DNA from: Paraconiothyrium sp. Pb-2020 | Taxonomy: Eukaryota; Ascomycota; Dothideomycetes; Pleosporales; Didymosphaeriaceae | NCBI GenBank assembly: GCA_022419385.1 | Contig: JAJUBI010000005.1 | Span: 992,001 to 1,056,000 of the forward strand | DNA: 64,000 nt | Reading direction: 5' to 3' | Shown: piece by piece, positions 24,626 through 36,600 of the stretch | Layout: each line of letters opens with the position of its first letter | Position numbering within the stretch: the first letter of the stretch is position 1 | Translations under genes and position numbers: made by a program | The notes under the pieces: model-generated | Database searches by the model: none | Told to the model about the DNA's origin: nothing | What the model saw: only the letters and a program-made list of their open reading frames with translations

Positions 24626-25326
24626 ACTCGTGTATCTAGAGATTTTAATATGATCACGCATCAGGCCAACCAGGCAGCTGCAATTTTACTCGGTATGCTT
24701 AGTTGCTTGCTGTGCCTAACTCACCCTTGCTTGACGCTGCCGAGCCGGAAGAGCTATTGTCAACCTGACGTTACCAAAACTAACGAACTTGGCCCGCAAG
24801 CCTGCTGCAGCGCCTGCTGTATGGAGTCTGTCACATGTCTCTATTCTCGATCAATTCGCCTTCGCCGCCAAAAGAGGCGTGACTGCCAATGGGTGTGATG
24901 GAGTCCCTCGCAGCTAAAGAGGGGGCTTGCGGCAGCAAGTGTGGTCCCTCCCACTTAATCCTCTAAAACCATCCAGTGAGAGCATCTACATCATCGCACA
25001 GCCTCACACCCTCTTGCCATTCTCCTCCCTAAGGTGATTGACAATCAGAATTATCAATACTCTTCCGTGTACAGCACTGACAATCACATGATCATGCCAT
25101 GGGAAGAGCTCAAGCCAGAATACTGGCACCCACTAATGCAGGACGCTGACGGCCAATGAAAGATTCGTCACTGCTGTTGACTTGGCTGACGACAATGGGA
25201 GGCTGTGTACAACACCTATGAGCAAGATAAAAAGGCTACACGTTTTCCTAAGTCGTGCCTGAAATATAGCCATCTAATCTTTTCTTTAGACGTCCGGCTT
25301 CAGCATATCACGACAGTACGACAACA
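24626..25326. other. Intergenic with a protein-like fragment
   Basis: 701 bp. A frame open from 24980 to the stop at 25157-25159 reads as protein-like (SSVYSTDNHMIMPWEELKPE then YWHPLM), with no start that makes a full protein. It may be a relic of a lost gene. The remaining sequence includes a TATA-like AAAAAGG stretch near 25225 and the hydrolase leader. Confidence 0.45.
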
Positions 25327-26388
25327 ATGCGACACAACGCTTTCCTATTTGGCATAATGGCAGCTACCAGCCCAATGGCAATAACGGCACAAAACATGTC
25401 ATACGGGGCCGACAACTTCTACCAGAGCGGCAACGTCACCGTCCAGCCCATTGTTTTCCAGAATCAGTTCGGGATGAACGTTACAGGCAATCTCTTTGTC
25501 CCTAAGGATCTCGATCGCGATGTCTCTTCATCAGCTATTGTTGTCGGCCATCCTATGGGCGCAGTAAAGGAGCAGAGCGCGAACCTCTATGCTACGAAAC
25601 TGGCTGAACAAGGTTTCACGACGGTCTCTGTTGATGTCTCATTTTGGGGTGGAAGTGCCGGCGAGCCGCGAAACGCCGTGTTGCCGGACCTCTACGCAGA
25701 AACCTTCAGTGCTGCAGTGGACTATCTCACCGCACAGGATTTCGTTGATCGTGAGCGGATCGGAGCCGTCGGAATTTGTGGCAGCGGCTCCTTCGTGATC
25801 AGCGCAGCGAAGATCGACCCACGGATCGAAGCTATCGCAACCGCCAGCATGTATGACATGGGCGCAGTGAATCGTAATGGGTTGCAGAAGTCGCAGAGTA
25901 TCGAGCAGCGCAAGGAGGTCATTGCCGCCTCAGTCCAGCAGCGCCAGGTTGAAGCAGACGGCGGTGACATAGCGTACACGGGAGGAACCCCAAATGTGCT
26001 CACACCTGATTCAACGCCAGTTGATATCGAGTTTTTCGACTTCTATCGTACCCCGCGCGGCGAGTTTACGCCTGTGGGCTCGTCTCGTAATCTTACGACA
26101 CACCCTACGCTCTCAACGAATACGAAGTTTATGAACTTCTACCCGTTCAACGACATCGACACTATCTCTCCACGGCCATTGCTATTTATTTCGGGCGATC
26201 AAGCGCACTCGCGTGAGTTCAGCGAGGACGCTTATGCTCTTGCAGCTGAACCGAAAGAATTGGTCTGGGTACCTGGGGCTGGTCATGCCGACTTGTACGA
26301 TCGCGTGGAGCTGTTACCTTTCGCAAAGCTTACTCGGTTTTTCTCGGAAAACCTCAGTGAGAAGAACGCGAGCCGACTCTCGTTCTAG
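25327..26388 (+). CDS. Alpha/beta hydrolase, dienelactone/YcjY-like, secreted-looking
   Basis: 353-aa intronless alpha/beta hydrolase. Residues 1-21 look like a signal peptide (hydrophobic FLFGIMAATSPMAITAQ). The fold signs are VVGHPMGAVKEQS (oxyanion side), VSFWGGSAGEPR, and the nucleophile elbow GAVGICGSGSFV, a G-x-C-x-G form with Cys where Ser is usual. An acid lies in LLFISGDQAHSREFSEDA and the catalytic His in VPGAGHADLYDRVE. Related bacterial and fungal proteins are annotated as hydrolases or polyketide-transferase-like. The substrate is unknown. It sits between the bZIP regulator and the O-methyltransferase. Confidence 0.85.
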   Translation: MRHNAFLFGIMAATSPMAITAQNMSYGADNFYQSGNVTVQPIVFQNQFGMNVTGNLFVPKDLDRDVSSSAIVVGHPMGAVKEQSANLYATKLAEQGFTTVSVDVSFWGGSAGEPRNAVLPDLYAETFSAAVDYLTAQDFVDRERIGAVGICGSGSFVISAAKIDPRIEAIATASMYDMGAVNRNGLQKSQSIEQRKEVIAASVQQRQVEADGGDIAYTGGTPNVLTPDSTPVDIEFFDFYRTPRGEFTPVGSSRNLTTHPTLSTNTKFMNFYPFNDIDTISPRPLLFISGDQAHSREFSEDAYALAAEPKELVWVPGAGHADLYDRVELLPFAKLTRFFSENLSEKNASRLSF

Positions 26389-26496
26389 GTCGCTGTTTGG
26401 TCTTGACTCGAAAAGAAGGGGACCCTCTACGATGACACTCTTGCTATACGCGCCCTGGGTCAGAGGACTTAGATTAGATTGATAGCATCTCCATCT

Positions 26497-27824
26497 TCAA
26501 ATGATAGACAATTGTACTTGAGGCTTCCAGATCGCCTCGACGAGGCTCAGTGACGCGCCCGGCGGCGTATTAACCCTCTGAAACACAAACCTTCCATCAG
26601 CCGCCTTGAACAATTCCCGCCAATCCTCTTCCGTCCTCTCGCGACTGTTGTATGCACACATCATAAACAAATCCAGGTACCTATCACACATAAGCACTTT
26701 CTCTCAAACCATTTCAGGCCACTTACCTTTCTCGTTTCTTGCTAAGCAGCACATCAACACCATCCTCCATCACATGCTCATACACCATGACCCTCGCTCC
26801 ATCCTTCATCACTGGGATCAGATTCTGCAGGATACGAACGCAGTACTTATCGCTCCAGTTATGAAAGATCCACCGGAAGAAATACACATCGGCCTGCACA
26901 TTTTGCTCTGTGAAGAAGTCGTGAACTTGGAACTTTACCCTTCCTTCCAGCTTCTCAGGTAGTACTCTTCTACCCTCCTCGACTTGGGGAGCTTTGTCTT
27001 GCACAACGAACCGCATAGATTTAGTAATTTCCGCCAACTTGACGGAAACACTACCATGGCCGCCCCCAACGTCAACGACGACGAAGTCTTCACGGTCGTG
27101 TGTGGGAGACGTCCAAGGGAAGGAGGAGAGGAGCTGCTGGATGTAGGATCCGCCGTCTCCACTGAAGAATCTCATTGCGCCACCAAATCGCCGTCCCCTC
27201 TCCCCATCTTGGGAAAGGAAGTCATAGATACCCAGTTCAGTCTTGTTAGCGATATTATATGCTGTTTCGTTCGGTTCTTCGGACGTGCCGAAGCGGGTCA
27301 ATGCATCTGGGAAGGCGTGTGTCGCAGGTCCGAGTTCGTAAAGAATCATACCTATGGCGTCGAAGGCGTCAGGGTTGGTGGCCAAGAGGCGCGAGGTGTC
27401 CGAATGCGCGACGTGGGATGTGGTGGGCTCGGTGAAGAAGCCAAGGGTTATGGCGTAGCGGATGAGGCGGGTTAGTTTGTCAACAGGTACGCCAACTGAG
27501 GTCGAGAGCGTGGAGTAGGGAATGGAACCAGCGTGGGGCACGTGGTGAGGCAAGTTGAGGGAATAGATCGTGCGGAGGATGAATGTATCGGTTATCTGGG
27601 TGGGTGGATTAGTAGTGGGAGGAGCAACGGAGGGGAGACCGCACGCTCCACATCTGCGAGAACATGTACGATTCTGGGGGTTGTGCTTTAATCGTGAGTC
27701 TGTGTGTTGCGTTGAGGAGCGCGGTTCGAGCATCGTCGACATCCAGCGAAGTGGCTCCGTTTTTGTCTTCAATGAGCTCGGCATTGCGAACAATCTCGCG
27801 AGCTAATTCCGTAAGAGAAGGCAT
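26497..27824 (-). CDS. SAM-dependent O-methyltransferase (class I, COMT-like)
   Basis: 410-aa O-methyltransferase of the fungal sterigmatocystin/caffeate OMT family. Exons 27824-27645, 27595-26727 and 26680-26497 are joined through 49-bp and 46-bp introns; the first has an ACTAATCC branch-like site. An N-terminal winged-helix dimerisation region (about residues 60-130) precedes the SAM-binding block FVVVDVGGGHGSVSVKLAEI. The catalytic-His region is FFRWIFHNWSDKYCVRIL, followed by the conserved DLFMMCAYNSRERTEEDW. Members methylate phenolic hydroxyls of polyketides or phenylpropanoids. All key motifs are present, so it should be active. It converges on the hydrolase gene with 108 bp between stops. 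Confidence 0.9.
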
Positions 27825-28452
27825 CGTGTGCGTTCAGGCACCAGAGTCAAGATATGGTACATGAGCAGAGGTCAACTCCACCACAGTCTGCTGTTACCTA
27901 TGTAGGCTGAGGGGCGCAGGCAACGTGCCGAACTGTGCCATCACGGGGGGTTGTCAAGGATGTCTCCGGTAGATTCCTTGATTTTGTAATCCATCCGTAT
28001 TCGGATAAGCCACCCTCACGCAAACGTGGTACAAATTTCGGAGAAATACCTACATGCACGATTTGATCGCTTGGTAATGGGAAAGCACTGGCCTGTCACT
28101 CACCCACCGTTTGAGACACTAGGCGATCGACGGTGCAATACTTGCAACCAGGTTCCAGGCGGAGCACATGGGGAGCCTGGGGAACGACGACGACGCGCTT
28201 CTTCTTGTCGCGATTTCGAAGATTGATTGGATAAGATTGCAAGCATCTAGAGTGCGGCCTGGGCTGGAGCAAGCAGTGAATGTGATGTGGCGTAGTGTAA
28301 GAAATGGACGTAAGATCTAATTCTTTTCGAGTGTTGATTCAGAACGAACGACACTGGTATCCGCGTCAAGACAAGCTACACAGTTGTAAACAAGCAGGCC
28401 AAAGCCCGTGTGCAATCAAAACTACCTAGCGCCTTTGCTCGCTCACACAAAG
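27825..28452. other. Intergenic, no gene seen
   Basis: 628 bp upstream of the O-methyltransferase and downstream of SIN1. Small plus-strand ORFs have no protein-like features. Confidence 0.55.
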
Positions 28453-31056
28453 TTACACAATGCCCTCATGGAAGCGATCTACACCCCTCTTAATCTCCTT
28501 CACAATATCTACCGCATCTTGTTGATTCTGCGCCTCGAAATCATACCTCTTCGTCTCCTTCTCCTTGAACACAATGACCCTAAACATCTTTGGATGCTTC
28601 TTGCTGACTTTGCTGCCTACCACACTCGAAAAGTGTACAGTAGTCGTCTTCGCCGGTTGATCGAAGATCTGCTTGGTGTTGCCTGTCTCACCAGGCATTA
28701 TATGGATGTACTCGTTATCAAGTGCGAGCGTTCGTGAGGTGGAAGATGCGAAGGACATGGGCTGTTTGCGCATGACAGGCCACCGCTTGTAGTAGGACGT
28801 TTGCGTTAGAGTAAGTCCAGTGCCTGGATCGCTGTGCTTGGCCAAAGGATGGATGAGCCCGTGGCCGGAGACAGCTGCTGCGGTGCGCTCGCCCTTCTTC
28901 GTTTTCTTTGGCGCGCCGCCTGTGCCGATGATCAGGGGAGCATTGGGAGACGAGGAGCCCGGACTGCCAGCGATGCCAAAGACGCCGTCGCCTACGAAGC
29001 GGCGGCGCACGAGATCAAGATCCATGCGCGAACCCAGGGCTTCCACGGTACGATCAGGGGGTGCGACCGTGGTGCTGGCGGATACTTTGAGGACGAAGAG
29101 GCCTTTGTCAAGCCGTAGGTCACGGCATACTTGATCGAAAACTTCTGCAATGTAAGTATCCGTTGTGCAATTGATAGGTATGCGCTTGTTGTTAAAGTGT
29201 TCATCTGTGTAGTGCACTGTAAGGGTTTTCGGAGCGCCGGTACGGCTAGCTGATTGTGCGTTGGAGATCGTGGGTGCATCTGCCAAATTTGAAGTGTCCT
29301 TACGAGTAGCCGTGGGGGCGAAGGAAGGTCCAGTAATTGGATTGCGGAAGCTCTTAGCGCGAGAGGGCATTGGCTTCGGTGGTGGAGGTTTTGCTCTTGG
29401 GACCTCTTCTGACAGCTGGGAAGCTGCCGCTGCCGCCGCGGCTTCGCGACTAAACTCGGGAGTGAGTTTCTCGTTTTCAACAATCTCGCGTTCGGTGGCC
29501 TGGACGAGACCAAACTCATCCCAGGGCTTTTCCCTGGCGCGGGGTCGCATGCCTCTGCTGTTGTTGGAGGCAAAGTCCATGAGCGGGCGGTTCCTTGTCA
29601 GGGGTGGAAACTCGTCATCTATCTCGCCGTCATCATACATGCGCAGCACCCAGCAGTTCACGTTGACCTTGCCTGGAGGCAATGCAGGCTCCAGCTTTTC
29701 TTCCTGATAACGCCACAAGGCATAGCCAATGGCTTCGGAGACTGTCACCACCTGGCCATTATCTGCGGTCTTCCTGATCAGCAGCTCGAGAGCTTTCGAG
29801 GATTTGGAAGAAAATGGGCAGTATAGCTTCACATATATAGGGTTTGACTTGGCCTCGCTCGCCGCGTCCCAAGCTGCGAATCGTTGCAATGGATTTGATG
29901 GTTTTTGTTCCTTGGCTTGGAGAGCCTGTGTTAGTGTACTGACTGGTGGTATGAAGCTGATTGGTCTTGGAGGAGGTAGTGCCTGTAAAGTCGGCGTTAG
30001 TTGTGCCTTTGGCTTCTTTGGAGAATTGCTAGCGAAAGGCGTCAGAGCGGGCATGTTGGGAAGTCCGTTAGGAGGTGATGAATCTAAAGGATCATCGCCC
30101 TCGCCTATGAATGATCCGCTGTCAGCGGTCCCCGAGAATTCAGACGAAAGTGAGCTGTCTGATTCATTGCCCTCGTGGAGGGCTTCTAACGGTTCATTTT
30201 CATCCTCACTTATGCGCTCTGATAGCAGATGACTTGCTTTGGCAGCCTTGCGAGGGTTCACTCGTCGCTTGTGGAAGGTAAGAGAATCCATCTCGTTCTC
30301 GGACGACATCTCACTGCTCGTGATAGTGTCTCGGCGGGGGCGACCAGTGGTGATGCTCTGCACGCCATCAGACGAACCGCGACGCAGACGGCTCTCAGGC
30401 GGTCGGGATGGAGATGTGACCATGACAGAGGGTCCTTCGGCTGCTTCATTTAGACCGCTCCTGAGAGCGGAGCCACGAATTGGCGAGGAGCCAGCGCGCG
30501 TCCGGACGGGCATTTTCTGGAACTTGATTTGGTTTGCAGGTCTGCGCGCCTTGGTCAGCAGATCCTCGGGAACCAGCACATATATTCTAACCGCTGGGCA
30601 TCATCTTCTTCATCGCTCTCGTCGCTCAGATCACTGCTATCGTCCTCTTCTAGTTGTTCGCGCCGCCTTCTTCGCTTCGCATTCAGCGTAGGTCCCACGG
30701 TGTCGTTGCTACCACCACCACCCGTCACCATACCGCCTTCCTCATCATCTTCAAATCCTTCTGGTGGCTTCAAACCAGCGGATCGCGGGGCCTGGAAGTA
30801 CTCGGAGGTGATTGCGGTGGGTATTGGCGGGGAATAGGTGCGCTTGATGTCGGCAGCATTGGGCACCCACCCAGCGGCGCGGAATGCAGGATTGTTAAGG
30901 ACAGAGGTGTTTACGTTTATCAGGCGCTCGCCAACGCCATCTTTGATCGCTGAGAGGTAGGCGGTCCGCAGTTGGAAGAGAACGAAGCTGCGGGGGTTAG
31001 CGGAGGCAGCACGGAGGTCGTGGGCGGGGTTACTCTTCGTTCTGAAGGAGCGACAT
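28453..31056 (-). CDS. SIN1: TORC2 subunit Sin1/Avo1
   Basis: Substrate-recruiting subunit of TOR complex 2, acting at the plasma membrane upstream of AGC kinases. Exons 31056-31034 (23 nt), 30987-30592 and 30541-28453 give 835 aa. The N-terminus MSLLQNED/FVLFQLRTAYLS and GERLINVNTSVLNNPAFRAAGW are fungal Sin1 hallmarks. The CRIM domain is at about 355-500 (SNPIYVKLYCPFSSKSSKAL to LTRNRPLMDFASNN), a Ras-binding-like domain at about 577-650 (KTLTVHYTDEHFNNKRIPIN) and a PH domain at about 719-830 (SYYKRWPVMRKQPMSFASST). Disordered acidic/Ser-rich linkers lie between. Length and domain order match the family. Confidence 0.93.
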
Positions 31057-31283
31057 GGCTATTCGTCTATCGTCGTATCATATCGTAAGTTCGAAGGTGC
31101 GCGTCCAGACCAGCTGAATGCCGTGTCATAAAGTCATGAGTAGGTGAAGTTGAGTTGCGCGGCGCGTTCCCCCGGATCTAACGTGGACCCTGGCTTGGCT
31201 CGAGCACCACTTGGTGAAACATCCTATTCTGACCTCATCGTCGCTGATTCCCAAAACACGGCTTTACCCTTCAATAACACGAA
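31057..31283. promoter_or_regulatory. Divergent promoter SIN1/PRCC-family gene
   Basis: 227 bp between divergent start codons of two conserved genes; probably a shared bidirectional promoter. Confidence 0.55.
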
Positions 31284-32507
31284 ATGAATCTGATCGGCTA
31301 TTCCGACTCCGAAGACTCGGGCGACGACGCGCCTACAATTACCCAGCCCGCCGCGAAGCCCACATCCAAAGCTGCGTTCCAGAAAGTCGTCGACCGCTCG
31401 AACCCAGGCAAGATCAAGCTCAATCTACCCAGCGCGTCGCAATCGCACACTGAAAAACATGATATCGAGTCAGAAGCGCGACCAGCTAAGAAAGCGCGCA
31501 TTGGCGGCGGCGCATTCGGCGGTTTCAACGCAATGCTTCCTGCACCTAAGAAACCAAAACCGGAGGCGACGATCGCAGACGCACCTTCCGGGAAGAGAGG
31601 CTTGGGAAAGGGCTTGGGAGCTGGAGTCAACTTGAAGACAGGTTCAGAGCCAGCTTTCCAAAGACAACGGACTCTCGATCTGGACGAGTATGACGAAAAT
31701 GGGAACCCGGTCAAGCAGGAGGCTCGCAAACAGGAGGACTTTCGGGCACTGCTGAATTTACCCACACCAAAGGCTGAGTCCAAGGCGACAGAACAACCAG
31801 TTGCTGCACCTACAGCAACACCTGCACCATCGGAACCAGTTGCCCAAGAGCCCGCAAGGCCTAGGTTCATGCCCAAGGGCATGGGATGGGGGAAGAAAAA
31901 GAAGCCTTCAGCCGCCAGGTCAGCGGCACCACCGACCCAAAGTGACGTTGGATCGATACCTCAGCCATTACCCAGCGCGCAGAAAACCGAACAAAAACCA
32001 CCCCCAAAACCAAAGATATCACTCTTTGGATCCGTATCACAAGAGGTAGATGCACCGGCGAAGCAGACCACCGGCGAATACCGACCGCTCATCTACGGCG
32101 CCGCTGAAGACGAAGAAACACCAATGCCCGACTCAGTCTTTCAACCCCAGCAACAGGCCATTCCCAATGCGCCTCATTCTTCAAATGACCTAACGAACAT
32201 TGCCTCGGAACTGAACCTTACTGAAGCCGAGCGCCGTCAACTCTTTGGCAGGAAGGGACAAGGCCCAGATTTCTCGGGCGCCAAGATTGTGGACTTCAAT
32301 ACAGACCAGGAGTATGCGCACAACGAGAAACTGCGACAACAAGGTGAGACGATTCAACACAACGCACTTAAATCGATTTCAGGCACTGGAAAGAACAGCT
32401 TGAGAAGCTTGATCAATGTCGCCAGTACGCAGAAGGACGCCTTGGAGGAGCATTTTGCAAGCGGGCGGAGGAATAAGAAAGAGGCGGGTAACAAGTATGG
32501 GTGGTAG
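31284..32507 (+). CDS. PRCC-family nuclear protein (mitotic checkpoint/splicing associated)
   Basis: 407-aa intronless protein of the PRCC family. The N-terminus MNLIGYSDSEDSGDD and the C-terminal block (KNSLRSLINVASTQKDALEE, ending RRNKKEAGNKYGW) are the two conserved ends of this family. The centre is low-complexity, rich in Pro, Ala and Lys, with basic nuclear-localisation-like runs (RPAKKARI, GWGKKKKPSAAR). Human PRCC binds MAD2B and associates with splicing factors. A nuclear role here follows from the family; nothing more specific can be read from the sequence. Confidence 0.86.
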   Translation: MNLIGYSDSEDSGDDAPTITQPAAKPTSKAAFQKVVDRSNPGKIKLNLPSASQSHTEKHDIESEARPAKKARIGGGAFGGFNAMLPAPKKPKPEATIADAPSGKRGLGKGLGAGVNLKTGSEPAFQRQRTLDLDEYDENGNPVKQEARKQEDFRALLNLPTPKAESKATEQPVAAPTATPAPSEPVAQEPARPRFMPKGMGWGKKKKPSAARSAAPPTQSDVGSIPQPLPSAQKTEQKPPPKPKISLFGSVSQEVDAPAKQTTGEYRPLIYGAAEDEETPMPDSVFQPQQQAIPNAPHSSNDLTNIASELNLTEAERRQLFGRKGQGPDFSGAKIVDFNTDQEYAHNEKLRQQGETIQHNALKSISGTGKNSLRSLINVASTQKDALEEHFASGRRNKKEAGNKYGW

Positions 32508-33627
32508 GCAGCGACCCGCTTCCATGATCAAGCAAACTGGGGCGTCAATGACAAGAGAACCTTTGTCATAATCTCGCTTGTCAAAAAGCAATGCAAAATG
32601 ACATGTTCATAATGAGAACTCGGGAAAAGAAAAGGAATCATCCGCCAGTCAAACCACAGTCTGCTCACCACTAATCTTGTTACATCCACACCAGACAGCC
32701 ACCAGTGTTACATGTCTTCATGTTCGCCTTGTGCTTCTGCGTCATTGGAGCTACCGAATTCTCTATCGTTTCTCCACGCGAAAGCCGGATCTCCCTCCTT
32801 CCCCTTTCTCCGATCTCTTCGTCGCCTCCGTATAGTCCATTGCATCGTCCACCAAGCTCTTCACCATTTTCAATGCCTTGCTACTATACCCTTCCATAAT
32901 AAACCCCTCTTTCAACGACCTTCTACAGTAACTTTATTGTCGATGCTTCCACAACCCCCGTGATCAAACCTGCGACAGACGCCTCATGTGCGCGCTCAAC
33001 CAATCGCACCCAACAGCAACTTGTTCGCTCTTGGCCAGCCCATGGCCTTTGGGAACATGTACAGAGATCTTCGAGACTGCTTCTGTCTATATAGGTACCC
33101 ATAGACTTATCCACTTTACCCCAGCTTCACTTACAAAGTCAGGAGATCTCAACATAGTACGATCGTTTTACACCAAATCGCGCACATTCAATTATCGGAA
33201 TCTGGTTCTGTGTGGCGTACATCAAACTTACGTAGCAGCCAGGTAAAGTCCCATAATTCCACTCTTTTGAATGCGCATTCAGAACATGGAGGGAACGAAT
33301 TCATGGGGTGTCTCTATGACGGAAGGTTGGGGCTCCTTAATTGTGATATAGAATGCGTAATGCGCTGTTGGCGTAAGATCATGATTTAGTGTCAATTTGG
33401 CCCCCAATCAGTGCGATATGAGGGGATACTGTACCCCGCCTTTAAACGATCAAACGACCAGAAGCGCCATCATATCAGCCTCACAGACCAGAGCCGCGGC
33501 CATTACACTCTCCGAGCGTGGTCCCCATCCCTGAAATGAAGCATATGTCTATCCTTTAGCATGTTCTATAGTGTCTAGGTAGTTTTCGACACTTTCTTGT
33601 GGTCCGTGTCACGCAACCTGCCGCAGC
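32508..33627. other. Intergenic, no gene seen
   Basis: 1.1 kb with stops in all frames at short intervals and AT-rich stretches. No recognisable protein, RNA gene or repeat. Confidence 0.55.
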
Positions 33628-36600
33628 ATGAGGTACTCACGCCTTTCCCTTCAACCTGGTGGCCATTCTACTGACGTTTCTCGACTGTTCCAGCGCCAAC
33701 CCATCGCATAACGCAATTTTCGAGCGAGCGCGAGACGAATTTCTTCAATCTCTATCTCCCTCCGAGAAGGGAATCTTCTCGAAGTGCCCTTCCGCCGAAC
33801 AGTTGATCGCAAGCGTTGAATGGTCCAGCCAGGCTAGGAAGGATCGGCTATGGGGAAAGCGTATTCTTGCCAGCGTCATTAGGTTTGGTAGTGCACTCAA
33901 ACCCTACTTCAAAACGATTGAAATATTTTTTTCGTCTCACCCGGAGTATGCCGCCATCGTATGGGGTGCCTTTCACCTGGTTTTTGTGGTAAGAATATCT
34001 CTATCTACGATGACCGAGGCCTTTTCTTGACGCAAAAGTTCCAGCTTGCCGAAAATTATACTTCCTTCTTTACAAAGCTCGCCAAAACATTGGACCGCAT
34101 CGCTGAGGTCCTTCCGCACTACAATGAAATATCAAAGCTAGGGGTCAAGGGCCCTTCTGCACGACTTCAGATTTCATTATGCAAGGTCTACGAGGATTTA
34201 TTGCACTTCGTTCAAAGCGTCCTAAGGGTATTTCACAAAGAGGACGGCAGTGAGTATCACTCAAGTCTTTCTCCACTCAACAGCTGATTTGGTGTTTGTA
34301 GAAGCGAAGCGATCGATACGAGTTGCCACGGGCTTGTTATGGAAGCCGTTCGATGTTCGTTTCGAAGACGTACTCGAAAATTTCAGATTCCATAAGGATC
34401 TAGTCAATTCCGAATTACTTCTTGCACAGCTTCTCGAGACCAAAGCTGGTAGGGCAAACATTGCGTCACAGATTCAGGCTCTTCAGGAAGCTCTTCGAAA
34501 ACGAGAAGAGAAATTCGCAGCTCGAGATGCACGATCACTCAGCCCACAAGCGGCGGACGACTTGAAGAAAAGTAAGTAGCTTGGCTCCCAAACCCGACCG
34601 ACCTGCGATTAATTGTTCATTACATAGACATGATAGATCGAAAGGTGGCAGAAGTCAAGTTCTGGATCAAGACACCACATTTCGACCAACCATATGAGCG
34701 CGCGCTTGATCAAAAAGAGCCAGGAACGGCGGAGTGGCTTTTGTCGCAAAAAGTTGCCTCGGACTGGCTCAACCGCCATGGCCAAGGCTTACCTGATTCC
34801 AAGCAGCGAAAATTCGACGAGCAGGCACTGTGGGTACAAGGTACGTCTAACAAAGATTTCCTGGTCTCTAAGGAGTAGCTAATCAAAAAAAAAGGAAATC
34901 CTGGCTGCGGCAAAACGATTCTGGCAGCCTCTACGATAACAGAACTCAGAGACACACAGATCACAAGCAACATATCCCCGCAGGTGTTCTACTTTTTCTT
35001 TCGGGACGGATTACCTGAATTTCAAGATCCAAGTGCACCACTTCGCGCTTTCCTGGCCCAAATGTTCCACGCCAAGCGCACCGATGAAGATGTTATAGAC
35101 CGGTTTTCCTTCATTATGGATGAAACTTCCTCTGGTTCACCTGTCGCATCCCGTGGCACATTGCTCGAGCTTCTGCAACTCTGCATTGGCGATTCTGAAA
35201 GCGCCATTTTCATTATCGATGGTCTCGATGAGTGTGAAGATCCAGAAGTAGTCACCAAGGACCTCCTTGCTTTGATCAACGGGTCTAAAAACATCAAACT
35301 CCTTCTATTCAGTAGACCCAACGTAAGCGCACTCTTCAAGACTGTACCAGATAAGCAGCGTCTCAACATCGGAAATCTCAACAAAGCTGATATCGAGGCT
35401 CTCGTGCGCTCACAACTTGACGAGATGGATGAAGAAGAAATGTTCCCGGCCACTGCCGACATCACTGAGCTGGGTGATCGAATGATTTTTGGAGCCAGTG
35501 GTATGTTCCTGTGGGTACGACTGATGCTTGCTTACCTGAACTCCCCCGCCCTGACCAGGCGCCAAAGGAGTGAGGCCATCATGAACATCACGACACCTGA
35601 GGGCCTTGAACAGATGTACGATCGAATAGTGGTTTTGATACAAGGCAAAAACAGTGCAGAACGGGGCCTCGCATCGCGTATATTCGCCTGGCTGCTTTAT
35701 TCGAAAAGACCCCTGACAACACAAGAGCTTCAAGTGGCCATCTCAGATGACGGCTCGTTGCAATCCGGCGTTGATGATGACTACGTCGATTTCAAGCGCA
35801 GTGTCATCATGAGTTGTGCGGGTCTAGTAGAGGTTCAAACCACTTCCAGCGACACATTCGCTGCCGATATTCGATCCTTTCAGTTCATTCATCTCTCAGC
35901 AAAAGAGTATATGCTGGACCACGATGTTAGTGATATGAGGAATATACCACATGGAACTCGATCAATGTCTATCATGGTAACCGGTCAGGGGGCGATTTTC
36001 GCACAAATTGCCACTCGATGCCTGGCAGTCCTTTGCTACCGACTGCCAACCGATCCCTTAAGCGGCTCATTGGGTTCTAACATCATGCCAACGGAGCTAC
36101 ACAAGACGTTTCCCTTTGTGGCTTACGCGACCTGTTACTGGATTGATCATTGCCTCGAACTTTTACGCTCGCATCGCGATGAGGGTACGATTCATACAAA
36201 CGTATTTCCTATACTGGATACCTTCTTGTCACAGAAGCGTAATTTGATGGCATGGATAGAAGCCTCGTATATCTTCCGACGGGTACCCAGCGCCAGCAAA
36301 TTAGAAGAGGTCAGCCGCATCATCTCTCCACTTATACTCGAAAACAGGTCCAAAAACGACCTCCTATCGAAGTTGGTTCGTGATCTCACTGAGCTAGCAC
36401 GCTACGTCAACGTTTTAGACGAAGACTGGGGCCGCCAGCTACTTCAGTCTCCCGCGGATGTATGGGAAGAGATCACTGCTTTTACTTCTAGTCGACTCGT
36501 GGAAGGAACGCGTCATACGCAAGTACACACACTGATAATGGAACCCCCTAAGACAAAATCAATCGGCTCGCGGTACTTGTCCAAGATCTCGGAGTTGAGC

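Noticed and set aside
24650..24898. 82-aa Cys-rich ORF with a hydrophobic start, like a small secreted protein
   Set aside because: The Cys spacing is clumped, the C-terminus is very basic, and there is no clean signal cleavage or leader. Probably chance in a 701-bp gap.
29261..30691. Long plus-strand ORFs (up to 167 aa) opposite SIN1
   Set aside because: Shadows of the SIN1 coding frame; Ser/Arg/Gly-rich with no family features.
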